Assembly (NCBI RefSeq): GCF_030657435.1 | Contig: NZ_JAUTWS010000024.1 | Location: forward strand, 1-64,000 | Reading direction: 5' to 3' | DNA from: Paracraurococcus lichenis | GTDB taxonomy: Bacteria; Pseudomonadota; Alphaproteobacteria; Acetobacterales; Acetobacteraceae | Length of the DNA: 64,000 nucleotides | In this document: positions 17,297 through 26,192 of the stretch, piece by piece | How positions within the stretch are numbered: the stretch's first letter is position 1 | Layout: every line of letters begins with the position of its first letter | Notes under the pieces: generated by a model | The model's input: only the letters and a program-made list of their open reading frames with translations | Databases searched by the model: none | Told to the model about the DNA's origin: nothing | Made by a program: the position numbers and the translations under genes

Positions 17297-19294
17297 CTAC
17301 CCCCCGGCCACCGCCAGCCGCCGCGCGCTGGCGATCCAGCGCTCGTAATCCTCGGGATCGGTGGTCGCGTCCCGCGCCGCCGTGGCGACCGCCGAGGGCA
17401 GCAGCCGCAGCAGCGTCGCCAGCGTCACCCGGTCCCGCTCGCTCTCCAGCCTCGCGGCGAAACCGCCGGCCAGCGCCTCCTCGCCGATCTGGAGGAAGGG
17501 TCCCGCCGCATCGGCATCGCTCGGCGGCCAGTGCTCGAACACCACCGGCCAGTCCGGCCGCTGGCGGATCTCCAGCACCGGGCTACCGGCGCTGACGGCC
17601 AGCTTGCAGCGCAGGCGCGGCCAGGCATGCTCGCCGGCGCGGATGCCCTCCAGCAGCAGGTCGAGGTGGCGGTAATTGCCGCCATCGGCGGCGAAGCGCT
17701 CCAGCAGCCGCACCGCCGCCGCAGCCGGCGCGCCGGCCGGCCTGGCGGGCAGGATGCGCAGCGGCGGCGGCTGGCGGCGCGCCGCCTCGGGCGGCGGCTG
17801 CACGGCGCGCAGGCCGTGCAACCGGGCGATCTCGACCCGCAGCACCGCCTCCGGCGCCTCGGCCCGGTTGCGCAGCACGATCGCCACCCCGCCCCGCCGC
17901 GGCGGGTTCACCGGCAGGGCGAGCGCCAGGCGCAGCACCCCTTCGCCGAAGGCGCCGGCATGCCAGCCGGACCAGCGGGCGCCCGGCGCGGTGACGGAAA
18001 GGTCGCCCTCGGCGCTGATCGTCGTCCCCTCCGGCTGCAGCCAGAGCGCGGCCTCGAGCGCCGCCGCATCGCCGAGCGTGACGGCGAGTTCGGCCTGCAG
18101 CAGGTCCAGCCCGTTCAGCGGCACGGCGGGCAGCACCACCAGCGCCTGCTCGCCGCCCGCGAGGCTCGCCACCAGCCGCGCCGGCTCCCGGCCGATGGCG
18201 ACGCGCTCCACCCGGCCCACCGGCACGCGCGCGGTCTGCCAGACCTGCTGCGGCATGTCCGCCGGCACGCCGGTGGGCGGGGCGGACAGGCCGATCGCCT
18301 CGGCATCCCAATAGGCGGCCTGCACCAGTCGCCGCCCCGGCTGGGCGGTCCAGAGGCCGAAGGCGAGCGCGCGGCTCTCGGCCGCGCCGCCGGCGACCGC
18401 GACGGCGGCGCCGGCGACCGCGACGGCGGCGCCGGGCATCGGCGGCTCGGCCGAGAGCGAGAGGGCGAGGCGGTCGAAGGCCCCGAGATCCGCCGCCACC
18501 TCCAGCCAGGCGGTCTCGCGCAGGGCCCCCAGCGGCTCCGGCAGGTCGAGGGTCAGCCAGCCCGCCACCAGCGCGCGCCCCGGCAGCAGCCAGGCGCCGG
18601 CGATGCGGCCGCTCTCGGCGCCGATGAGGCGGATGCGCAGCGCCGCCTCGGCCCCCGCCCGCGCCTCCTTGAGGTGCAGGGCGATGGCGGCCAGCCCCTC
18701 CAGCTTCGTGCCGAGCGACTGGCCGAGCGCCAGCCGGCCGCCATGGGCCGCGACGGCGTGCCCGCCGGCGGAGGGCTCGGCCGATGCGACCAGCACCGGC
18801 GGGGCCGGCGGCGGCAGATGCGCGCTCGCCAGCCGGAGCGCGGCCTGGGCGACCCGCAGCGCCTCGTGCTCCTCGCGCAGCGCCACCAGCCCCTGCAGGG
18901 TGGCGGTCGCCTCCTCGGCACTCGCCGCGAGGGCGGCGATGGCCCGGGCGGCGACCGCGGGCATCGCGGCATTGCCGGTCGCCGCCTCGATCACCGGCGG
19001 CAGGGCGGCCGGCGCCGTCTCCCGCCACCAGCCGAGCAGCCCGGCGCTGTCGTCCGCGGCGGCGGCGACGATGCCGAGCACCAGGCCGGGCGCCGCCGGC
19101 AGCGGCTGGCCGGCCTCCCCGGCGGCCTCGCCGAAGGGGTGCAGCAGCGGCGCCCCCTCCCCCGCCCGCACCGTCCAGAGCGAGAGGCCGGGCAGGGCCA
19201 GCGCCTGCGGCGCCTTGACCCCGGGCAGCACGATCAGCTTCGGCCTGCCGTCGCAGAAGGCGGCCAGGCGGCCCGCCGCCACCTGCGGGATCAT
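17297..19294 (-). CDS. DUF6212-type protein of a glycosyltransferase cluster
   Basis: 665 residues, no signal peptide. The composition is Ala/Leu/Pro-rich, with an N-terminal nucleotide-free alpha/beta-like region, a helical stretch (LVALREEHEALRVAQAAL, about 138-155) and a long beta-rich C-terminal half with alternating hydrophobics that resembles carbohydrate-binding sandwich folds. I assign DUF6212 from gene context in Acetobacteraceae, with moderate certainty. Its ATG overlaps the stop of nothing upstream but shares 4 nt (ATGA) with the end of the two-domain glycosyltransferase gene, so it is translationally coupled. A 21-bp tandem duplication at 18389-18430 doubles the peptide AAVAVAG. 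Confidence 0.65.
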   Translation of the reverse strand: MIPQVAAGRLAAFCDGRPKLIVLPGVKAPQALALPGLSLWTVRAGEGAPLLHPFGEAAGEAGQPLPAAPGLVLGIVAAAADDSAGLLGWWRETAPAALPPVIEAATGNAAMPAVAARAIAALAASAEEATATLQGLVALREEHEALRVAQAALRLASAHLPPPAPPVLVASAEPSAGGHAVAAHGGRLALGQSLGTKLEGLAAIALHLKEARAGAEAALRIRLIGAESGRIAGAWLLPGRALVAGWLTLDLPEPLGALRETAWLEVAADLGAFDRLALSLSAEPPMPGAAVAVAGAAVAVAGGAAESRALAFGLWTAQPGRRLVQAAYWDAEAIGLSAPPTGVPADMPQQVWQTARVPVGRVERVAIGREPARLVASLAGGEQALVVLPAVPLNGLDLLQAELAVTLGDAAALEAALWLQPEGTTISAEGDLSVTAPGARWSGWHAGAFGEGVLRLALALPVNPPRRGGVAIVLRNRAEAPEAVLRVEIARLHGLRAVQPPPEAARRQPPPLRILPARPAGAPAAAAVRLLERFAADGGNYRHLDLLLEGIRAGEHAWPRLRCKLAVSAGSPVLEIRQRPDWPVVFEHWPPSDADAAGPFLQIGEEALAGGFAARLESERDRVTLATLLRLLPSAVATAARDATTDPEDYERWIASARRLAVAGG
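18389..18430. repeat. 21-bp tandem duplication inside DUF6212 gene
   Basis: Two identical adjacent 21-bp units keep the frame and double a seven-residue Ala/Val/Gly peptide. It is a likely slippage or recombination product. Confidence 0.85.
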
Positions 19295-21996
19295 GGCGCG
19301 ACCCGGGCGCTGCCGCGCATCGCGGCGTCCGCGATCATCGGGACCGCCGCCGGGACGGGCGCCAGGACAGGCGCCGGGCCGGGCGCCGGCACCAGCGCCT
19401 CCAGCCGGTCCAGGAACTCACGCATGCTGTCTTCCCATGTCAGGGCGCCGGCCCGGGCGGCGGCGCGGGCGCCGAGCGCACGCAGCGCCGCCCGGTCGGC
19501 GGCCAGCCGCTGGATGGCCTCGACGAAGCGCTGGATGATGGCCTCCTCCGGCAGGTCGGCGGGCACCAGCACGCCGTCCTCGCCCTCCGTCACGATCTCC
19601 CGCACCGCCCCGACATCGGTGGCGGCGACGGCGCAGCCCATGCGCTGCGCCTCCAGGATGACCAGCGGCACGCCCTCGAAGCGGGAGGGCAGGACCAGCA
19701 GGTCGGCCCAGGCATAGAGCGCGTCGAGCTCCTCCGGCGCCTGCACCGGCGGCGCGACCGGCACACCGAGCAGGGGCCGCGCCCCGTCGGCCAGCACCTC
19801 CCGCCCGACGACGCGCCAGGCGACCTCCGGCATGTCGGTCGCGGCGAGGATGGCGGCGAGGCGGTCGATGCCCTTCTGCGCATCCAGCCGGCCGAGGAAG
19901 AGCACCCTGAGCGGGCCCGTCCGCTCCGCGCGGTCGCGCAGCGCCGCCGCGACGCGGTCCGGATCGGCGGCATAGCCCGGGGCATTGCGGACGAGGCAGA
20001 GCTTGTCGCGCGGCAGTCCCTGGCCGATGCACCAGCGGCGCAGCGCCTCCGAGATCACCAGCACGCCGTCATAGGCGTGCTCATAGGCGGCGAGGGTTTG
20101 CGGATTGCCGTTCGGCTCGCCCCAGGCGGTGCGCTCGACCAGGTGCAGCGCGCCGAAGGCCTTCACGCCGAGCCGCCGCAAGGGCGCCATCAGCGCATGG
20201 CAGCCGACGGCATGGGTATTGACCACCACGTCGCAGAGCGCCAGCAGGCCGAGCGCATCGGCGGCCGCCGGATCGCGGTCCATGCGGGAGGTGACGCCGC
20301 CGAAATAGCCGGTGTCGAATTCCAGCCGGTCCTCGCCGAGGCCCTGGAAGAGCGTGACGGTATCGAAGCTCTCGGTGACCTCGGGGCCCCAGTCCATGGA
20401 CAGCGCGCCGGCGACGACCAGATGCGTCCGCCAGCCGCGCCCGCGCAGCACGCGCGCCTGGCGCATCACCACCTTCTCGAGGCCGGCGAAGGCGAAGAGC
20501 GGCAGCAGGAAGCCGATCTCGCGCCGCCCGGGCTCGGGCAGCAGCGGCAGGGTGGTACCGAGGCCGATGGCGGCGCGGGCCGCCATCGCCATGCCGCGGC
20601 GCGCGCCGCGCCAGTCCGTGCGCCAGGGGCCCGGCATGCGGGCCGTGGCGAGGTGCAGCCGGCCGAGCGCGGCGATCTCCGCCTGCAGCCGCCGCAGCGC
20701 GCCGCTGCCCGGCGCCGGCAGTGGGCCGGGCAGCGTCAGGCGCAGCCGGGCGAGGGCCGGCAGCGGCACCTCGCCGTCGAGGCTGACGACCTCGGGCGAG
20801 AGCGGGTCCTCGGCGAGGCGCACCAGCCGCTCGCCGGTGAGCAGCAGCAGGGCGCTGCGCGCGACCGGCGCCGAGGGGCCATGCCGCAGCTCGAGCTCGA
20901 GGCCGGCCTCGCCCGGGACGATCTCGAGGGCGACCAGCTCATGCTCGCGCAGCAGCCGCTCCGCCCACCAAAGCAGCATGGGCAGCAGGCGCTGCCCGCG
21001 GAGCAGGTCGAGCGCCTCGCCCTCGGCGAAGAGGCAGAGGGCCGGCGCATGGACCGCGCCCGGCGCGCGCGCCGCGGCGAGCAGGCGGCGGCGGAGCTCC
21101 GGCGCCGCGACCTCCGCCGCCCGGTCGGGGTCGAGGAAGAGCAGCGCGCCGGGCCGCTCCGCCTCGAACAGCGCGATGCGCGGCGCCTCCGCGGCCTCGA
21201 GCGCGGCGAGGGCGCGCGGGGTCAGCAGCGGCGCATGGCGCTCCCGCAATTGCCGCAGCAGGTGGTCGCGCTGGCGCTCGGCGGCGGCGAGCATGCTCTC
21301 GGGGCGGCGGCGGTAGAGGAAGCCGGCCTCGGGCAGGTGCTGGCCGCGGAAGCCGGCGCGGGCGCATTGCAGCCAGAAGTCCCAGTCCTCGAAGCCGGCC
21401 CGCATGGCTGTCGTGTCGAAGCGCAGGCCGCGCTCGAGGACCTCGCGCCGCACCAGGCTGCCGGCCTCGCAGTAGTTCTGCACGATGAGGTGCAGCAGCG
21501 AGAAGTCGCCGCCGCAGGCGTTGTTCTGCTCGGCGCCGAACTCGTCGATGTCGGGATAGAACCAGCCGGTCGCGACCGGTGCCGCCTGCAGCGCCGCCCA
21601 GGCGCGCGCCAGGAAATGCGGCCGCAGCCGGTTGTCGGCATCGAGGAAGAACAGGGCGCGGCAATTCGGGAAGGCGGCGAGCGCGAAGTCGATCCCGGTA
21701 TTGCGCGCGGCCGAGAGCCCGCGGTTGCGCTGGCGCAGCAGGAAGACCCGGCCGGGACAGGCCGCGGCATAGTGCAGCGCGACGGCGGCGGTCGAGGGCG
21801 AGGGGCAGCCGTCGTCGACGACGACGGCGGCCAGCGGCGGCGCGTCCTGCTGCCCCAGCACGGCCTCGATCGCCTCGGGCAGCAGGCCGGGCTGGTTCCA
21901 GGCGGGAATGACCACGGCCACCGCGACCGCGGCCGGATCCTGGGGCAGCATCGCCCGCGGCATGGTCACGGGACGCACGGGCAGGGAATCAGGCAA
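19291..21996 (-). CDS. two-domain glycosyltransferase (GT2 plus GT4)
   Basis: 901 residues. The N-terminal GT2 (GT-A) domain has VAVVIPAWNQPGLLPEAI (about 26), VVVDDGCPSPST and the DxD-like FFLDADNRLRPHF. A linker of about 250 residues follows. The C-terminal GT4 (GT-B) domain has LRVLFLGRLDAQKGIDRLA (about 685) and PSRFEGVPLVILEAQRMG with the E-x7-E motif (about 785). The frame opens with TTG at 21996, overlapping the upstream GT4 gene by 8 nt; ATG 21963 is an alternative. It probably builds two linkages of a cell-surface glycan. Soluble or membrane-associated, since no TM helix is seen. Confidence 0.9.
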   Translation of the reverse strand: MPDSLPVRPVTMPRAMLPQDPAAVAVAVVIPAWNQPGLLPEAIEAVLGQQDAPPLAAVVVDDGCPSPSTAAVALHYAAACPGRVFLLRQRNRGLSAARNTGIDFALAAFPNCRALFFLDADNRLRPHFLARAWAALQAAPVATGWFYPDIDEFGAEQNNACGGDFSLLHLIVQNYCEAGSLVRREVLERGLRFDTTAMRAGFEDWDFWLQCARAGFRGQHLPEAGFLYRRRPESMLAAAERQRDHLLRQLRERHAPLLTPRALAALEAAEAPRIALFEAERPGALLFLDPDRAAEVAAPELRRRLLAAARAPGAVHAPALCLFAEGEALDLLRGQRLLPMLLWWAERLLREHELVALEIVPGEAGLELELRHGPSAPVARSALLLLTGERLVRLAEDPLSPEVVSLDGEVPLPALARLRLTLPGPLPAPGSGALRRLQAEIAALGRLHLATARMPGPWRTDWRGARRGMAMAARAAIGLGTTLPLLPEPGRREIGFLLPLFAFAGLEKVVMRQARVLRGRGWRTHLVVAGALSMDWGPEVTESFDTVTLFQGLGEDRLEFDTGYFGGVTSRMDRDPAAADALGLLALCDVVVNTHAVGCHALMAPLRRLGVKAFGALHLVERTAWGEPNGNPQTLAAYEHAYDGVLVISEALRRWCIGQGLPRDKLCLVRNAPGYAADPDRVAAALRDRAERTGPLRVLFLGRLDAQKGIDRLAAILAATDMPEVAWRVVGREVLADGARPLLGVPVAPPVQAPEELDALYAWADLLVLPSRFEGVPLVILEAQRMGCAVAATDVGAVREIVTEGEDGVLVPADLPEEAIIQRFVEAIQRLAADRAALRALGARAAARAGALTWEDSMREFLDRLEALVPAPGPAPVLAPVPAAVPMIADAAMRGSARVAP

Positions 21997-23155
21997 GGAT
22001 CGTCCGCATGAAGCTGGCGTAACGGCGGAGCATGGCGGCCTCGTCCTGATCGAAGACGAAGCGGAAGGCCGCGTCCACGGCGGCTCTGGCGGCCGCGGGA
22101 TCGTTCAACCGCATGGCAGCTTTGCCTGTCAAGTCACTGACACCACCGGTTGGTGCCACGGCCGCCAGGCTCGACGCGTCGGAACCATAGCACTCCAGCG
22201 CATCGCCCGAGGCGATGACCGGGCACCGCCGCGCCGCGGCCTCGAGGAAGACGAAGGGGCAGCCCTCGTTCCTCGAGGGCAGCAGCAGCGCGTCGGCGGC
22301 GAGCAGCCAGTCCGGCACGTCCTCGACATGGCCCGGCAGGCGCAGCGGGCCGAGGCGGCGGCCGGCCCGGCTCGCTTCCAGCTTCGGACGCAGCGAGCCC
22401 TCGCCGAGCGCCGCCAGCGTCGCCCCGGCCATGGCCTCCAGCCGCTCGGCGATCTCCGGCAGCAGGTCGGCCCCCTTCGACAATTCGAGCCGGCCGGCGA
22501 AGACCACCAGCCGCGCCGCCGGCGCCAGGCCGAGCCGGCGGCGCTGCCGCAGGCGGAGCGCGGCGCGCAGGCCGGGATCCTCCCGCGGCACCGGGACGCC
22601 GTTCGGGATGACGGTGAAGGCGGCCTCGGCCAGGCCGAGCAGCGCGGCGCTGCGGGCGGCGACGGGGGCGGAGACCGCGACCCAGTGGAAGGGCGCGGCG
22701 GGCAGCGCGGCGATCACGGCGCGGGCGGCCGCGGGCAGGGGCGGCTCCGGGTCATGCGGCGCCAGGTGGTGGATGACCAGCGCGCCGCGGCCCAGCGCCA
22801 GCAGCCCGCGCATGAGGCCGAGGCCATGGGTCGGCCAGGGGAGCGGCAGGATGACCAGGTCGGGCCGCGCCGTGGCGACGAGGCCGATCACCGCCTCCTC
22901 CTGCGCGGCGAGGTTCGCCTCCACCGCCGCCTTGGGGCGCCAGGCGAAGGGGCCGGGCCGGAACCGCACCGCGCTGCCCGGCCCGAGCAGGCCGGCGAAG
23001 CCGGGCTGCAGCGCAGGCTCGAGCGCGATGGTCACCTCGGCGCCCCTGGCCGCGAGGTCGCGCGCGAGGATGGCGGTGTGCTTCTCGGCGCCGCCCAGCT
23101 CGGTCGAGGGCAGCAGCACGAGGGCGCGGGCGAGGCGGTGGTCGGGTGGCTTCAC
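21989..23155 (-). CDS. family 4 glycosyltransferase
   Basis: 388 residues, GT-B fold. The N-terminal loop LLPSTELGGAEKHTAILARD (about 13) and the C-terminal donor-site motif LLPSRNEGCPFVFLEAAARR (about 300), with the E-x7-E-like pair, fit retaining GT4 enzymes. It starts with GTG at 23155, whose GTGA overlaps the rsmD stop, so the glycan genes are coupled to a housekeeping rRNA methylase. Acceptor and sugar are unknown. Confidence 0.9.
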   Translation of the reverse strand: MKPPDHRLARALVLLPSTELGGAEKHTAILARDLAARGAEVTIALEPALQPGFAGLLGPGSAVRFRPGPFAWRPKAAVEANLAAQEEAVIGLVATARPDLVILPLPWPTHGLGLMRGLLALGRGALVIHHLAPHDPEPPLPAAARAVIAALPAAPFHWVAVSAPVAARSAALLGLAEAAFTVIPNGVPVPREDPGLRAALRLRQRRRLGLAPAARLVVFAGRLELSKGADLLPEIAERLEAMAGATLAALGEGSLRPKLEASRAGRRLGPLRLPGHVEDVPDWLLAADALLLPSRNEGCPFVFLEAAARRCPVIASGDALECYGSDASSLAAVAPTGGVSDLTGKAAMRLNDPAAARAAVDAAFRFVFDQDEAAMLRRYASFMRTILA

Positions 23156-23757
23156 GCGGCGGGCTCCGCCTGCAGGATGAGGAGATGCGCGGGGCCATGC
23201 GCGCGCTCCGCCAGGACCGCGAAGCCCGGCGGCGGCCCAAGGGGCGAACCATCGGGGCGCGAACCATCGGGGGGCGCACCATCGGGGGCGGCGCCGTACT
23301 CGGCCGCGACCAGCGCGCCGGGGGCGATCCAGCCGGCGGCGCGCAGGCCGGCCAGCGCCGCCTGCATCAGCCCCTCCCGGTAGGGCGGGTCGAGGAAGAC
23401 GAGGCCGCAGGGCATGGCGGCGCGCGGCGGCCTGGTCGCATCGGCCGGCAGGACGCGGCAGCGCGCCTCCTCCCGGCAGGCCGCGATATTGGCGCGCAGC
23501 GCGGCCAGCGCGGCCCGGTCGGTCTCGAGGAAGGTCGCCGCGGCGGCGCCGCGCGAGAGCGCCTCCAGCCCGAGGGCGCCGGTGCCGGCGAAGGCGTCCA
23601 GCACCTGCGCGCCCTCGATCCGCGCCCGGCCCGCCCAGGGGGCATGCCAGAGCATGTCGAAGAGCGCCTGCCGGACCCGGTCGGCGGTGGGCCGGGTCCC
23701 CTGCCCGGCCGGGGCCTGCAGGCGGCGGCCGCGATGCCGGCCGGCGATGATGCGCAT
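23152..23757 (-). CDS. rsmD: 16S rRNA (guanine966-N2)-methyltransferase
   Basis: 201 residues. The N-terminus MRIIAGRHRGRRLQAP and RPTADRVRQALFDML are RsmD signatures. The SAM site is LDAFAGTGALGLEALSRGA (about 53) and the catalytic motif is FLDPPYREG (about 122). It methylates G966 of 16S rRNA during 30S assembly. Unusual is a Pro/Asp/Gly insertion near residues 158-175 (APDGAPPDGSRPDGSPLG), encoded by a 15-bp tandem repeat. It is followed by a GTGA overlap with a glycosyltransferase gene. Confidence 0.95.
   Translation of the reverse strand: MRIIAGRHRGRRLQAPAGQGTRPTADRVRQALFDMLWHAPWAGRARIEGAQVLDAFAGTGALGLEALSRGAAAATFLETDRAALAALRANIAACREEARCRVLPADATRPPRAAMPCGLVFLDPPYREGLMQAALAGLRAAGWIAPGALVAAEYGAAPDGAPPDGSRPDGSPLGPPPGFAVLAERAHGPAHLLILQAEPAA
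23244..23287. repeat. 15-bp tandem repeat inside rsmD
   Basis: Three near-identical units with 15-bp period (core ACCATCGGGG) at 23244, 23259 and 23274. They encode a five-residue xxPDG repeat, so copy-number change would alter a surface loop without frameshift. Confidence 0.85.
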
Positions 23758-23846
23758 GGGCTAGCGGGAGAGCGCGTGGCGGGAGGGCGCGCGCCCCCTG
23801 GTCTCGGGGCGGCCCATCCGCAGGACGTGGAGGCGCCGGAGCGGCA

Positions 23847-24662
23847 TCACCCCTCCCCGCCCTTCTCCGCCGCCTTCGCCGCGCGCCGCCGCTGCTGCGC
23901 CGGCGTCTCGGTCTTCAGCCCGAGCTGCTCGCGCAGCACCTTCGGGTTCACCTCCTCGATCGCCCCGCGCGGCAGGCTGCCGAGCTGGAAGGGGCCATAG
24001 GCCGTGCGGATCAGCCGCGACACGTGCAGGCCGAGATGCTGCATGACGCGGCGGATCTCGCGGTTCTTGCCCTCGTGCAGGGCGACGGTAAGCCAGGCAT
24101 TGGCGCCCTTGCGGCTGTCGAGCCCGGCCTCGATCGGCGCGTAGCGTACGCCCTCGACCGTCACGCCGCGGGCGAGGTCGGCCAGCGCTGCCTCGTTCAC
24201 CGCGCCGTTCACGCGCACGCGGTAGCGGCGGAGCCAGCCATTGGAGGGCAGCTCCAGCCGCCGCGCCAGCTCGCCATCGTTGGTCAGCAGCAGCAGGCCC
24301 TCGGAGTTCAGGTCGAGGCGGCCGACCGAGACGACGCGCGGCAGGCCGGGCGGCATCTGCTCGAAGACCGTCGGGCGGCCCTTCTCGTCGCGGTGCGTCG
24401 TCACCAGGCCGGCCGGCTTGTGGTAGCGGAAGAGGCGGGTGCGCTGCGGCTCCGCGACATGGCGGCCATCGACGGTGACGAGGTCGCCCGGACGGATGAA
24501 GGTGGCGGGGCTCTCCACCACCTTGTTCTCGAGCTTCACCCGCCCCTCGGCGATCAGCTTCTCCGCGTCGCGCCGGCTGGCGATGCCGGCGCGGGCCAGC
24601 CACTTGGCGATTCGCTCGCCGCGCTCGGGCGACTCGCCGGCGTCCTCGGGCTCGTCAGCCAC
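23847..24662 (-). CDS. rluB: 23S rRNA pseudouridine synthase RluB family
   Basis: 271 residues. An S4 RNA-binding domain (RIAKWLARAGIASRRDAEKL, about 17-60) precedes the RsuA/RluB catalytic domain with the active Asp in SVGRLDLNSEGLLLLTNDG (about 110). GKNREIRRVMQHLGL (about 200) is a family signature. The C-terminal tail is basic. It makes pseudouridine 2605 of 23S rRNA in E. coli. The GTG start at 24662 overlaps the upstream amidotransferase gene by 8 nt. Confidence 0.93.
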   Translation of the reverse strand: MADEPEDAGESPERGERIAKWLARAGIASRRDAEKLIAEGRVKLENKVVESPATFIRPGDLVTVDGRHVAEPQRTRLFRYHKPAGLVTTHRDEKGRPTVFEQMPPGLPRVVSVGRLDLNSEGLLLLTNDGELARRLELPSNGWLRRYRVRVNGAVNEAALADLARGVTVEGVRYAPIEAGLDSRKGANAWLTVALHEGKNREIRRVMQHLGLHVSRLIRTAYGPFQLGSLPRGAIEEVNPKVLREQLGLKTETPAQQRRRAAKAAEKGGEG

Positions 24663-25371
24663 GGCAGGCCTGCACGAAGGCGGAAAAGATCAGCGGGTCG
24701 GCCGGGTCCACGGCGTATTCCGGGTGCCACTGCACGCCGAGGGCGAAGCGGTGGCCGGGATGCTCCAGCCCCTCCACCACGCCATCCGGCGCCACGGCAT
24801 TCACCACCGCGCCGGGACCAGGGGTCGCGACGGCCTGGTGGTGCGCGCTGTTCACCGCCATGCGCGGCCGGCCGACGATGCTGGCGAGCAGGGTATTGCC
24901 GGCGATCGAGACCTCATGCCCCGGCTCCGTCCGCGGGTTCGGCTGCTCATGCGGCAGGGCGCCCGGCACGGCATCCGGGATGTGTTGCACGAGCGTGCCG
25001 CCGAAGGCGACGGCCAGGAGCTGCTGCCCGCCGCAGATGCCCAATACCGGCAAGTCCTTCGCCAGCGCGGCGCGGGTCGCGGCCAGTTCGAAGTCGGTGC
25101 GGCCCGGCTTCAGCGTCACGCTCGGGTGCAGCGGCTCCTCGCCCCAGAGGGCGGGGTCGACGTCGAAGGCGCCGCCGGTGACCAGCAGGCCGTCGATGCG
25201 CTCGAGGTACTCGGCGGCGAGGGCGGGCTCATGCGGCAGCGCGACGGGCAGGCCGCCAGCCGCGATCACCGCCGCGAAGTAGTTCTGCCGCAGCGCGTAC
25301 CAGGGGAGCTTCGACCAGCCGCCGGCCGGCTCCGAATCGAGGGTCAGGCCGATCAGGGGGCGACGGGTCAT
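24655..25371 (-). CDS. class I glutamine amidotransferase, PuuD-like
   Basis: 238 residues from ATG 25371; ATG 25440 would add a low-complexity leader and leave almost no room for a promoter. It is of the peptidase C26 type: LVTGGAFDVDPALWGEEP (about 64), nucleophile Cys in LGICGGQQLLAVAFGGTL (about 108), and the His-x-Glu pair in GVQWHPEY (about 218). The family hydrolyses gamma-glutamyl-GABA or related amides. No other puu genes are here; it leads the minus-strand run into rluB and is divergent from a TetR regulator, which may control it. Confidence 0.88.
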   Translation of the reverse strand: MTRRPLIGLTLDSEPAGGWSKLPWYALRQNYFAAVIAAGGLPVALPHEPALAAEYLERIDGLLVTGGAFDVDPALWGEEPLHPSVTLKPGRTDFELAATRAALAKDLPVLGICGGQQLLAVAFGGTLVQHIPDAVPGALPHEQPNPRTEPGHEVSIAGNTLLASIVGRPRMAVNSAHHQAVATPGPGAVVNAVAPDGVVEGLEHPGHRFALGVQWHPEYAVDPADPLIFSAFVQACRG

Positions 25372-25437
25372 GCCGCGAGATAGCCGCGCCGCCCGCGCCG
25401 CGTCCAGCGCGGCGGGGCTGGCGGCGCGGCGCTTCGC

Positions 25438-25458
25438 CATGTAATTGCTGCTCACATG
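25438..25458. promoter_or_regulatory. candidate TetR operator in divergent gap
   Basis: Inverted repeat CATGT-N11-ACATG lies in the short AT-richer gap between the TetR gene and the amidotransferase gene and overlaps the TetR start codon. TetR-family proteins commonly bind such palindromes in their own divergent promoter. The arms are only 5 bp, so this is tentative. Confidence 0.35.
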
Positions 25459-26085
25459 ACCTGGTCCGGACAGCGGCGCGGCTACCATCACGGCAACCTG
25501 CGGGAGGCGCTGGTGCAGGCCGCCGTGTCGCTCATCGCCGAGCATGGGCCGGCCGGCTTCAGCGTCGCGGAGGCGGCGCGGCTGGCCGGCGTCAGCCCGG
25601 GCGCGCCCTACCGGCATTTCCGCGACGCCGAGGCGCTGCTGGCCGAGGTCGCGCGGCAGGGCTTCGAGCGCTTCGCCGAGGCCCTCTCGGCGGCCTGGCA
25701 GGACGGCGCGCCGGAGCCGCTGGCCGCCTATGAGCGGCTCGGCCGCGCCTACCTGGAATTCGCCCGCACCGAATCCGCCTACTACGCCGCGATGTTCGAG
25801 ACGCGGCTGGCGGCGGAGGACCATCCCGGGCTGCAGGCCGCCGGCGACCGCGCCTTCGGCGTGCTGCGGGAGGCGACGGAGCGGCTGATCGCCCGCGCGC
25901 CGGACATCCGCCGCCCGCCGGCGCTGATGGTGGCGCTGCATGTCTGGTCCATGGCGCATGGCATCGCCTCCCTCTTCTGCCGTCCCGACCGGTCGCGGCG
26001 GAAGCTGCCGATGACGCCGGAGGAGCTGCTGGAGGCGGGGCTGCTGATCTACCTGCAGAGCCTGGGGCTGGCCGGCGGGCCCTGA
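25456..26085 (+). CDS. TetR/AcrR-family transcriptional regulator
   Basis: 209 residues. N-terminal helix-turn-helix: GYHHGNLREALVQAAVSLIA (about 9), then FSVAEAARLAGVSPGAPYRHF (about 35-56), the canonical TetR DNA-binding segment. The C-terminal ligand domain is of the WHG type (ALMVALHVWSMAHGIASLF). It is divergent from the PuuD-like amidotransferase and a likely local repressor. The ligand is unknown. Confidence 0.92.
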   Translation: MTWSGQRRGYHHGNLREALVQAAVSLIAEHGPAGFSVAEAARLAGVSPGAPYRHFRDAEALLAEVARQGFERFAEALSAAWQDGAPEPLAAYERLGRAYLEFARTESAYYAAMFETRLAAEDHPGLQAAGDRAFGVLREATERLIARAPDIRRPPALMVALHVWSMAHGIASLFCRPDRSRRKLPMTPEELLEAGLLIYLQSLGLAGGP

Positions 26086-26192
26086 GGCCGCCGCGCTGTG
26101 CGGTCCGTCACGGCGGGCGCGCGGATTTCCCTTGAAACCGCGGGGCGCCAGGGCCAATGTAAGTATGTCTTGCATACACGAGGAGCATGCAG

